A DNA stretch of 64,000 nt, taken from positions 93,914-157,913 of the forward strand of contig JALIHJ010000060.1 in NCBI GenBank assembly GCA_022984795.1. The letters run 5' to 3'. The notes under the pieces were generated by a model that was given only the letters and a program-made list of their open reading frames with translations, was not told the origin of the DNA and did not search any database. The translations under genes and the position numbers were made by a program. Each line of letters starts with the position of its first letter. The stretch's first letter is position 1. The stretch comes from Fabrea salina. Its lineage: Eukaryota; Ciliophora; Heterotrichea; Heterotrichida; Fabreidae. This document shows positions 9,790-16,976 of this stretch, piece after piece.

Positions 9790-10917
9790 TTAATATTTAT
9801 TGAATAGCTGGCTTCTGGACTTGTTTGCAGCTTTGCTTAGGTTTAAGGCCAGCAAAGAGCTTTTGGTGTCTGACGACTGCTGAAGAAGGTTGGAAGAATA
9901 AGCTCTGACTCGCACTGAGTAGCGGTTCAAAGCCGAATTGATTTGGACTCTTTCGGCAATAGCCATGAGTGCACTTTTAGAACAACTAGAACAAGGCAGT
10001 TTAGGTCGGCACATCGGACACTGGGGATTTTTAGTGTGCTCTAAAGGAGAATTCCTCAGAAACTTTTCAACCACAGGACTGTATCTGTGGGACTTAGGAG
10101 GTGTTTTATAGGGGTCGTTCTGTATAAGGACTGCAGGCTTTATGCTTTGGTAGGCATAGTTACCCCTTGTGACCTCCGGTACCACTACTATACATTTATG
10201 GCCTTTTTTGGGGAACCCGTCAATACAGTAAAAGTCTTCAGGGCTGTTGAGCACCCTACGTTCAATGCTTTCTTTGAAGTTCACAACGAGTTTGGGTTCG
10301 TTTAAGTTAATATGCAATGAAAGCTTGTGCATAAGTTCAGTGAAGTTCTGGAACTCCTTAGACTTGGTTAGTGACTCAAACTGGCGACTGGAAACTAAGT
10401 CACAAACTCTGTTCCAGTACTTAGCTCTTACCTTTTCTATCTTAGGACTTTCAAAGGCACTTGAGCAATGCTCCTGGAAGAAGTACTGCATGTACTTTTT
10501 AAGACTAGACTCTTCGCAGCCGCCCAAAATTCCTGAAATCACTGAAACCTTTTTGTTTATTTGTTGTTCTGCGTACTCAATGATTAGTTTCATCAAACTT
10601 TGCGCCAATTTGGCAAAGGTTTCTTGGGACTCTAAAAACTCTGAAAACAGGTCCATTAAGTAGTCGTGAGTAAGTGCTTCCCACTGCTTTTTGAATTCAC
10701 TTGGAAGCATGAATTCGGAAGTAGTGTTGTTCTGGGCCTTGGGGTAGTTTTGCAGTTTTTTGATGAGTTGATCTTTGGCTATGTTGTCGGTTCTGAGTTT
10801 TTGAACTTCTTTTTCAAGCGACTGGATAACTTCTTTTGCATGCAAAAGCTTATCACTGGAGTTACTTCCTAGTAACCTTTGTGAGTCTTACAGTTCTTCA
10901 ATGTTTAGTTCCTCCAT
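9790..10917 (-). CDS. Hypothetical protein with a Cys-cluster, one intron
   Basis: Exons 10917-10892 and 10876-9790 join across a 15-base intron to give about 370 residues starting MEELNIEELLLGSNSSDK. The first ATG downstream (10845) would give a shorter protein, but the splice restores an open frame to an ATG close to the next gene, in keeping with the compact layout. A coiled coil (EKEVQKLRTDNIAKDQLIK) follows the N terminus, then helical sequence. Near residue 305 the motif CPMCRPKLPCSSC looks like a metal-binding cysteine cluster, followed by a basic Ser-rich tail. I recognise no family. Confidence 0.7.
10877..10891 (-). other. 15-base intron
   Basis: Reads gtaagactcacaaag on the minus strand, with A at intron position 10. 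Removing it fuses a 26-base first exon to the long downstream frame. Confidence 0.8.
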
Positions 10918-10961
10918 AGATTACGGTTATTATCTAAGACTTAAGTTTACTAAGTCTAATG

Positions 10962-11177
10962 TTAGATTACTAGATCTGGGCTACTTGAACTTTCTAGGTC
11001 TGAACTTGAGCATGAAAGTATACTGGATTCATCATCCGAGGAGTCAGCAGTTGAACTGCCTCTACCAAATTCTTCTTCGCTTGAATCCGAAGAATCGCCT
11101 CCAACCACGTTTAATGAACTCTGGCGATTTCCTTGGAACATACCGGGTCTATACTTTACTCTGACAAAGCCGTCCAT
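10962..11177 (-). CDS. Small acidic Ser-rich protein
   Basis: A 71-residue product: an N-terminal MDGFVRVKYRPGMFQGN segment, then a strongly acidic serine-rich tail (GGDSSDSSEEEFGRG, SSDDESS) typical of casein kinase 2 targets. It fills the space between two minus-strand neighbours, which supports it being a gene. A GT...AG 15-mer at 10956-10970 overlaps the stop, but it lacks A at position 10; if spliced, the end would change only from LVI to LT. Function unknown. Confidence 0.55.
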   Translation of the reverse strand: MDGFVRVKYRPGMFQGNRQSSLNVVGGDSSDSSEEEFGRGSSTADSSDDESSILSCSSSDLESSSSPDLVI

Positions 11178-11242
11178 CTTAATGTGTTTACTGTATTATG
11201 GCTATTAAGAAACGAAAAGAAATTTGGAATTCATAATGTTTA

Positions 11243-12478
11243 TTAAAAAATCTGGAACTCGTCTTGGTCTGTTTTAGGAGTAAGCACGTCGTCAGGCGTA
11301 AGGTAGCTTTCGTTCTGGCAGTACCTGAGTTCGCCTTTGCTTAAGTTAAACAAGTTCTCTTCTCTCTGGTGAGGAGTGTGGTTCCTAGTGGTAAAGTTAG
11401 AACAATCATAGTAAGACTTCTCGCGTATCTCCAAAGCCTTTTCATACTTTTCCAAAACTCTAGTTTTTTCAGCAAAAGACTTTTCTTTGCACTGGAGTTT
11501 GTACTGTTTCATGTGAACTTTTTCAGCAGCTTGTTGTACTTTTTTTTCTCTGTAACTGAGAGCTTTGCTTTGTTTGTTGATTTCTTTCCACTCATGTTCT
11601 ATTTTCTTTTTTTCTTCTTCGATTAAAAGGCTTTTCTGGTGTAACTCAGAGTTAACTTTTTCAAACATGCTTGAAGTTTTGGCTATGTCTTCTTCTCGGT
11701 ATTTTAACTCAGACTCTTTCTTAAAGAGTTCTTTTTCTTTGAGGTAAATAGAAGCTTCACGTAGTGTAAGTTTTTTTTCTAAGCCTAGCAAGTCTTCACT
11801 TTTCATGTTAAGGTTTTCTTGGAAGCTTTTAAGGTTTTTTTCTTGCTGGGAAGCTTTTTTAAGTAGTTGTTTTTCCTTGATGTTGAGGTTATTTCTTTTT
11901 TGGTGGAAAGTTTCTTCTTTGCTTTTGAGTTGGTTTTCTCTGATCTTTAACTTAGAAGACTTTTCAATTAAGTTGTTTTCAATCTTGGTTTTGTATTCTT
12001 CGAAGTTGTCAATTTTCTGCTTTAACAGTTTTTCGGTAGAAACTAAGTTGTACTTCTGAACAGTTAAGTCTTCAGTTCTTTTTTGGTGCATTTGGTCGAG
12101 TTTTTCTTTTAAGTTGTGAGTTTCGGTTAATTTTCTTTCTACTACTTCAAGTTGTTTTTTTAGTGCTTCTTCGTCTTGGGGTTTCTTTTCTGTTTTGAAT
12201 TTATTCAAAAGTTTTTTGGGGTCTAGTTTGGAGTGCTGGATGCTAGCATAGCTTTGAATGTCTCCACAACTTGAAGTCCTTTCTTTCTTGAAGTTTTTCA
12301 TCATGCTCAAATTGCTTACAACTAGCTTTGAGTTGGCTTCGTCTCCAATTAAAACAGAGTTGTTTCCTCTGGTTTTTCTTTCAGTTAAAAAACTACTCAT
12401 CTTCCTTAAACTGCTGTTTCTAGTCAGTCTTTGCTCTGTAAGGTTGATTTCGAACTTTTTGGAGCGGGATTTTTGCAT
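11243..12478 (-). CDS. Long coiled-coil protein
   Basis: The 411-residue product is almost wholly heptad-like Lys/Glu/Leu-rich sequence from residue ~95 to ~350, with recurring units such as LKIRENQLKSKEETFHQK, LNIKEKQLLKK and YREKKVQQAAEK. The repeated (L/I)xxxExxLxxKE pattern suggests a long rod. The N-terminal ~90 residues are basic and Ser-rich (NSSLRKMSSFLTERKTRGN); the C terminus is short and polar. A cytoskeletal or basal-body scaffold is likely but not shown. Its ATG lies 6 bases after the stop of the AHSA1-domain gene. Confidence 0.75.
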   Translation of the reverse strand: MQKSRSKKFEINLTEQRLTRNSSLRKMSSFLTERKTRGNNSVLIGDEANSKLVVSNLSMMKNFKKERTSSCGDIQSYASIQHSKLDPKKLLNKFKTEKKPQDEEALKKQLEVVERKLTETHNLKEKLDQMHQKRTEDLTVQKYNLVSTEKLLKQKIDNFEEYKTKIENNLIEKSSKLKIRENQLKSKEETFHQKRNNLNIKEKQLLKKASQQEKNLKSFQENLNMKSEDLLGLEKKLTLREASIYLKEKELFKKESELKYREEDIAKTSSMFEKVNSELHQKSLLIEEEKKKIEHEWKEINKQSKALSYREKKVQQAAEKVHMKQYKLQCKEKSFAEKTRVLEKYEKALEIREKSYYDCSNFTTRNHTPHQREENLFNLSKGELRYCQNESYLTPDDVLTPKTDQDEFQIF

Positions 12479-12484
12479 TAGTTA

Positions 12485-12886
12485 TTACCTAACTATGGCA
12501 TAGCCAAGTATGTTGTTGATGTTTTCAAAAATCAAGTTGTGCCAGCCGCTTTGGACTTCTTCAGGGTCAATAGTTCTTCCTGCAGCATCTCTTTCTGGAA
12601 AGTTCGACTGTTCCACAGTAACTTCGCTTTCGTCGTCGCCTAAGTCTTTGATGCTGATGGATACGTCGGAGTAACTAGGCCAGTCACTCATCTTCCACTT
12701 CATTCTGATCAGAGAAGGTTCTTTGAGTTCCAGTACTTCTCCTTGGATTCTTCCTTCGAATAGCAGTAATTCTCCGGACTCTTGGAACTTCGCAGGAGTC
12801 CTTGTAAACATCGTTAGTTCTCTTTCGTCTGTAAGCGCTTTGTAAATCACCTGGGCAGGCACGCGGAAGCTCACAGTGAACTTCAT
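12485..12886 (-). CDS. Stand-alone AHSA1 (Hsp90 ATPase activator C-terminal) domain
   Basis: The 133-residue protein is a single AHSA1/START-like fold: the opening FRVPAQVIYKALTDERELTMFTR, the strand MKWKMSDWPSYSDVSISI, and the C-terminal block DPEEVQSGWHNLIFENI (human AHA1 has a similar GW-x-x-I/L ending). Full-length AHA1 has an additional N-terminal Hsp90-binding domain of about 160 residues; it is missing here, and the start is fixed because the divergent neighbour's ATG lies only 6 bases away. It may act as a short co-chaperone that binds the Hsp90 N-terminal dimer. Confidence 0.85.
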   Translation of the reverse strand: MKFTVSFRVPAQVIYKALTDERELTMFTRTPAKFQESGELLLFEGRIQGEVLELKEPSLIRMKWKMSDWPSYSDVSISIKDLGDDESEVTVEQSNFPERDAAGRTIDPEEVQSGWHNLIFENINNILGYAIVR

Positions 12887-12892
12887 TTATAA
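12887..12892. promoter_or_regulatory. Divergent start-codon spacer TTATAA
   Basis: The six bases TTATAA are all that separate the ATG of the minus-strand AHSA1 gene (12886) from that of the plus-strand phosphatase gene (12893). The palindromic TATA-like core could serve both directions, but any other promoter element must lie inside coding sequence. Confidence 0.5.
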
Positions 12893-13594
12893 ATGGGGAG
12901 AATTTGGCTAGTCCGTCACGCTCAAACTCATTACAACAAAGCTCAGTACGAGTGGGAAAAAACCGGAATGTCTATGCACAACGCTCCTTTTAGGTGGGAT
13001 GAGTCACTTTGTGACTCCCCACTAACAGAAGAAGGCATCCAGCAATGTACAGAAGCTTCCCAAGTAGCTCATACTTTAGATGTGCAGAAAGTGTTTGTTT
13101 CGCCTTTGAGAAGGGCTTTGCAGACCTGCGACACCCTTTTTAAGAACCACCCTAATTCGCCCGAAATAATAGTTCACCCAGTTTTATCAGAATGCCTCCA
13201 TAATGGCCACGACGTCTCAGTGTACGAAGGAGAACCCTTTCCTGAGTACTCCCACTTTAACTGGTCACTTGTGCCCAATACTCACCACGTAGCTTTGGAA
13301 GTTTGCAAGAACCAGCACACACTTCCTTTGCAGAGCTGCAGTTTTGCAGAGGCCAGACAAAATATTTTGCAAACTATGAAAGAACTCAACCCTGAATACA
13401 TTGAAAGCATTCACGAACTCTACGAAAGGGCCCAACACAGCAAACTTACATGGAAAAAAGAACTAGAACACTGTAGTATCGCCCTTGTAACTCACTCAAG
13501 TTTCATAAAGTACTTTACAGCTAAGCACCAAGCTCACGGTTACTCAGACTACTGGTGGCTCGAAAACTGCGAAATAAGGGAATACCACTTTTAA
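12893..13594 (+). CDS. Histidine phosphatase (phosphoglycerate mutase-like)
   Basis: The 233-residue product carries the histidine phosphatase signature at its N terminus, WLVRHAQTHYNKAQYEW (phosphohistidine in RHAQ), then SPLTEEGIQQ, VSPLRRALQTCD, and the second catalytic histidine in LVTHSSFIKYF. These belong to the broad acid-phosphatase/phosphoglycerate-mutase superfamily acting on small phosphoesters or proteins; the substrate cannot be assigned. Start and stop are shared with neighbours: only 6 bases from the divergent AHSA1 gene, and its TAA overlaps that of the convergent TAF8 gene in the sequence TTAA. Confidence 0.9.
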   Translation: MGRIWLVRHAQTHYNKAQYEWEKTGMSMHNAPFRWDESLCDSPLTEEGIQQCTEASQVAHTLDVQKVFVSPLRRALQTCDTLFKNHPNSPEIIVHPVLSECLHNGHDVSVYEGEPFPEYSHFNWSLVPNTHHVALEVCKNQHTLPLQSCSFAEARQNILQTMKELNPEYIESIHELYERAQHSKLTWKKELEHCSIALVTHSSFIKYFTAKHQAHGYSDYWWLENCEIREYHF

Positions 13595-14193
13595 TCTACA
13601 TCTTCAATTAAATGGTTGATTGCGTCGCTGGTCTTCAAGAAAGGACTTGGTTCTTTAGTTTCTTCTTGGGAGGTTTCTTCCCTGCTGAGGAGCTGAGCTA
13701 GTCTTTGTTCAATAAGTTTTTTCTCCTTAGCTCTGACAGCCCTTACAGTAGAAGGGTCAGTGTCCCGAGTAACTGGGACTTTTGTAAACAAGTAAGTGTG
13801 CTCAGGTGGAAATTCAGGCAGAAAAGCAGGTACGTTGTCTGCAGTGTAAGTGAGCTCCTTAGGTTCTTGGGGAACTAAGTGAGGTGTGTAGGGGAACTGT
13901 ATGTTTTCTCTGCAGAAAGGCAAGTCTGTCGAAGGGGACTGCATGTACTGTTTTATGGACTCTGGAGTCAACTGCAGCAGAGAAAGTGCTTGGAGGGTGT
14001 CTACTATGTTGCACTCTGTGCGTCCACTGTGCTCAGCTATCAGCTTAGCGCGGTAAGCAAGTTTCTTAGTAAGCAGAACTGAGACTTCTTGGAGGGTGTC
14101 TAGTGCCTGAGAAGTTATTGAGGAGAACCCTAGTTCTTGGGCTAGCTGGGCAATTGCTATGGCGTTTAGCTTCTTTCCATATTCTTCGCACAT
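13591..14193 (-). CDS. TAF8: TAF8-like TFIID subunit
   Basis: The 200-residue protein starts with a histone-fold (bromodomain-associated type) of about 80 residues, including IAQLAQELGFSSITSQALD and IAEHSGRTECNIVDT. After a linker comes VPAFLPEFPPEHTYLFT (about residues 118-135), the conserved TAF8 C-terminal motif that contacts TAF10/TAF2 in other eukaryotes. TAF8 pairs with TAF10 within TFIID, the general factor that recognises core promoters. That is of interest in a genome where core promoters must fit into a few bases. The rest of the C-terminal tail is charged and short. Confidence 0.82.
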   Translation of the reverse strand: MCEEYGKKLNAIAIAQLAQELGFSSITSQALDTLQEVSVLLTKKLAYRAKLIAEHSGRTECNIVDTLQALSLLQLTPESIKQYMQSPSTDLPFCRENIQFPYTPHLVPQEPKELTYTADNVPAFLPEFPPEHTYLFTKVPVTRDTDPSTVRAVRAKEKKLIEQRLAQLLSREETSQEETKEPSPFLKTSDAINHLIEDVD

Positions 14194-14274
14194 TCTTTAT
14201 TAATGCTTAGTAAACACGAGCACTAAGACTAGGCAAATCAATTTAATGGCAGTAAATTCGTTCCTTAACAAAAA

Positions 14275-16350
14275 ATGCACCAGAGTCGCTTAAACACTAT
14301 TAAAACTCACCTTTCAGCGATGCCTAAAGCCCAAAAAGAAAACTCACTCGAAGAGTACAGAAACAGAGGCTCCAAAATCGACAAAGAGCTTTTAAGGTCC
14401 AAGTACTACGCTTTGGGCTTTGAGTACTACCAGCATTTCTTCGAAAAGTTTGCGAATGCTCCCAGTTTCGAGCACTTTTCAACTGTAGACGCAACAACTG
14501 ACCAAAAGCGCGAACACTACGTGAAGAACCTTACTCATTTACTGGACTTTTTTGACTTTGACAGGCATTCTCACGAAACAAATCCTCTTCAAGGGTTTGT
14601 GTTTGGAAGGGTTTACATGAACTACGACTTAGGAAGCTGTGTGAAACTAGGAGTGAACGGAAGTCTTTACCTGGACTCTTTGCTAGCTTTAGGCACAGAA
14701 AAACACAAAGAACTAGTTGAAAAGGCCTACAACTTAGTGGACATTGGGTGCTTTGCTTTGACAGAACTAGGCCACGGCTCAAATGCCGCCAAGATTGAAA
14801 CCAGAGCAGACTACGACAAAGAAACACAAGAGTTCGTCATAAACACCCCAAACGACTTAGCTACTAAGTGGTGGATAGGAGGTGCAGCCAAAACTTCAAA
14901 CAAGTGCGTTGTTTTGGCTCAACTTTACATTGACAACGAAAGCAAAGGGGTGCATGTGTTTGTAGTTGACTTAAGAGACTTTGAAACTCATAAAGTTAAA
15001 GAAGGAGTGGTTATTGGGGACTGCGGGCCCAAAGCAGAACTTGACGGAGTAGACAACGGGTTTATCATTTTTAGGAACTACAGAGTTCCATACGATGCTT
15101 TGCTGGACAGATATGCACAGATCACCTCTGAAGGCTACCAGTCCATCATTGAGAAGAAAGAAAAAAGGTTCGGAGCTATGCTTGCTGGACTCATAAGGGG
15201 CAGAACAGGAGTCCTAAGCAGTTCCGAAGGCAACCTTAAAAACGGACTTACTATTGCTATAAGGTTCGCAGCTGCACGCAGACAGTTTGGAAACCCCAAC
15301 TCTCCTGAAAAGCCTATACTAGACTACTCCTTAACAAGGGTGAGACTGATGCCTTGGCTTGCAAACGTGATAGCAACAGGGCTTTGCTGCGACACTATAT
15401 TTAGTTTGTACCCCCAAGTGAAGGACAAGATAAGGGCTAACCCTGAGTGCCATGAAGCCTTAGAGCTGCATGCAATACTTTCAGTACTCAAGTGCTTAGC
15501 TACAGACTGGGCAAGGGACGGACTGACAGAGTGCAGACAAGTTTGTGGAGGCCTGGGGTACTCAGGGTACTCTAGACTAGGCCAACTTCTAATGGGGCAT
15601 CACGTTAACTTGACTTGGGAAGGAGACAACCACGTACTTGTACAGCAAACTGCTGCTTTTATCATGAAGAACATGCGCAGTTTAATTGAAGGCAAGTCTA
15701 TACAAGCAGAGAGTTTAAAGTTCATAGACGCAAACTCCGACAACCTGAACTACAAGTCCAAACTAAACCAAGAACTGGAACCCGAAGACCTACTTGAAGC
15801 CCTTAAGTTCAGAACAAACTACTTGATGCACAAATCTTTTCTGAGACTGCAAGAAAACGCTGGGAATTCCGAAAGTATGTTTGAAGCCTGGAACAAGTCC
15901 CAGCCTTTATTTTTGCAAGAACTAGCCAAGTCTTTTGGAGTGTACTTACTCGCCCAAAAGTACCTAGAGTGGGTAGGATCTTTCAAAGAACACATTGAAA
16001 CAACAAACATTGCAATGGCTCTTTTCAAACTGTTTGTTTTGGACAAGGTTAACTCTGACTCAGGTATTTTCCTTGAAAGTGGGTTTTTGTCTGTTGACCA
16101 AGTGCAGCTAGTCAGAAACAAGTTTTTAGAACACTGCGAAGTAATAGGCGAAAACAGCTTGAATATCATTGACTCTATTGCAAACCCAGACAACTTTTTA
16201 GGGTCAGTTTTAGGTCACTCTGACGGAAACATTTATGGAAGAATGATAGACGCTGTGGAAAGCAACCCTAATTGTTACGGACCGCCGCCTTTTATTAAGT
16301 CTTTGAGGGAGTTAAGACGGAAAGCTGAGTCTCGGCTAAACTTTAAGTAA
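14275..16350 (+). CDS. Acyl-CoA oxidase, peroxisomal
   Basis: The 691-residue protein matches acyl-CoA oxidase in length and layout. FALTELGHGSNAAKIETRAD is the FAD/substrate-contact block; FGAMLAGLIRGRTGV and AARRQFGNP mark the second dehydrogenase domain; GLTECRQVCGGLGYSGYSRL and NLTWEGDNHVLVQQTA complete the signature, the Glu of WEGDN being the usual catalytic base. It would carry out the first, H2O2-producing step of peroxisomal beta-oxidation. The C terminus (RLNFK) is not a PTS1, but residues 5-13, RLNTIKTHL, fit the PTS2 consensus exactly. Stop TAA directly abuts the stop of the next, convergent gene. Confidence 0.93.
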   Translation: MHQSRLNTIKTHLSAMPKAQKENSLEEYRNRGSKIDKELLRSKYYALGFEYYQHFFEKFANAPSFEHFSTVDATTDQKREHYVKNLTHLLDFFDFDRHSHETNPLQGFVFGRVYMNYDLGSCVKLGVNGSLYLDSLLALGTEKHKELVEKAYNLVDIGCFALTELGHGSNAAKIETRADYDKETQEFVINTPNDLATKWWIGGAAKTSNKCVVLAQLYIDNESKGVHVFVVDLRDFETHKVKEGVVIGDCGPKAELDGVDNGFIIFRNYRVPYDALLDRYAQITSEGYQSIIEKKEKRFGAMLAGLIRGRTGVLSSSEGNLKNGLTIAIRFAAARRQFGNPNSPEKPILDYSLTRVRLMPWLANVIATGLCCDTIFSLYPQVKDKIRANPECHEALELHAILSVLKCLATDWARDGLTECRQVCGGLGYSGYSRLGQLLMGHHVNLTWEGDNHVLVQQTAAFIMKNMRSLIEGKSIQAESLKFIDANSDNLNYKSKLNQELEPEDLLEALKFRTNYLMHKSFLRLQENAGNSESMFEAWNKSQPLFLQELAKSFGVYLLAQKYLEWVGSFKEHIETTNIAMALFKLFVLDKVNSDSGIFLESGFLSVDQVQLVRNKFLEHCEVIGENSLNIIDSIANPDNFLGSVLGHSDGNIYGRMIDAVESNPNCYGPPPFIKSLRELRRKAESRLNFK

Positions 16351-16971
16351 TTAAACTGGCTGACCCACAGGAGCGTTGTAAATAGGCTGGCCTGGCATTG
16401 CAATTATTCCTGAGCGGGGAGCTAAGGTGTTGGCTTGTTGGTTCATGAGCTTGACTACTTCTTCTCCATGGAGGACTAAAATAGTTTCATTGTATTTGAG
16501 TCTTATGTCGGCACTCCAAACGATCTTGGCAAGATAAAAGTTGATCAGAAACAAAATAAATAAGACAATGAAAAGTCCGATCACTCCATCAGTTCCCTCT
16601 AAAAACACCTCGAAAATGAAGTTCCAAGCAACATTAAACACTAACTCGAACTTTTTGATTTTGGCGTAAATTGAAAGTGGTAGGTAGGAGTTTTTAAGGA
16701 TTCCGTTAACAGCAGGAATAGCCATTACTGCTACTGTTATTGAAACAATGTCTAGTAGCAATGCAAGAGCTGCCCAGGCGTCGAATTCTGCATGAAAGAT
16801 TTCACTCAGAATGATGAAGAACTCAAAGAACCTAAGAACTCCTACTATAATGTCCAAAACACCTACTACAATCACCCCGTTCTTAAGAGTCATGCACCTT
16901 AAAAAGGACTTGTAAGGCCCCCCTAAGTACTTCATAAAACTTTCTTCTTCAGCTGGGCTCTGGACTTCCAT
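16351..16971 (-). CDS. Hypothetical 4-TM membrane protein
   Basis: A 206-residue protein with four hydrophobic segments: GVIVVGVLDIIVGVLRFFEF, AALALLLDIVSITVAVMAI, a segment around ELVFNVAWNFIFEVF, and GLFIVLFILFLINFYLAKIV. The C terminus is cytosol-like and Pro-rich with NAPVGQP. The tetraspanning layout with a short N-terminal tail resembles LAPTM/MARVEL-type proteins, but I cannot name the family. The start codon is only 5 bases from the divergent pseudokinase gene. Confidence 0.7.
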   Translation of the reverse strand: MEVQSPAEEESFMKYLGGPYKSFLRCMTLKNGVIVVGVLDIIVGVLRFFEFFIILSEIFHAEFDAWAALALLLDIVSITVAVMAIPAVNGILKNSYLPLSIYAKIKKFELVFNVAWNFIFEVFLEGTDGVIGLFIVLFILFLINFYLAKIVWSADIRLKYNETILVLHGEEVVKLMNQQANTLAPRSGIIAMPGQPIYNAPVGQPV

Positions 16972-16976
16972 TTATA
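16972..16976. promoter_or_regulatory. Divergent start-codon spacer TTATA
   Basis: Only TTATA lies between the ATG of the minus-strand 4-TM gene (16971) and the plus-strand ATG at 16977. Both transcripts would need to start in these 5 bases or inside the opposing gene. Confidence 0.5.

Noticed and set aside
10956-10970. Intron at the end of the small acidic gene (gtaatctaacattag)
   Set aside because: It lacks A at position 10 seen in all accepted introns and splicing would barely change the C terminus, so the unspliced stop was kept.
11369-12059. Phe/Leu/Ser-rich open frames on the plus strand opposite the coiled-coil gene
   Set aside because: They are the antisense of Lys/Glu-rich codons and of low complexity, with no independent support.
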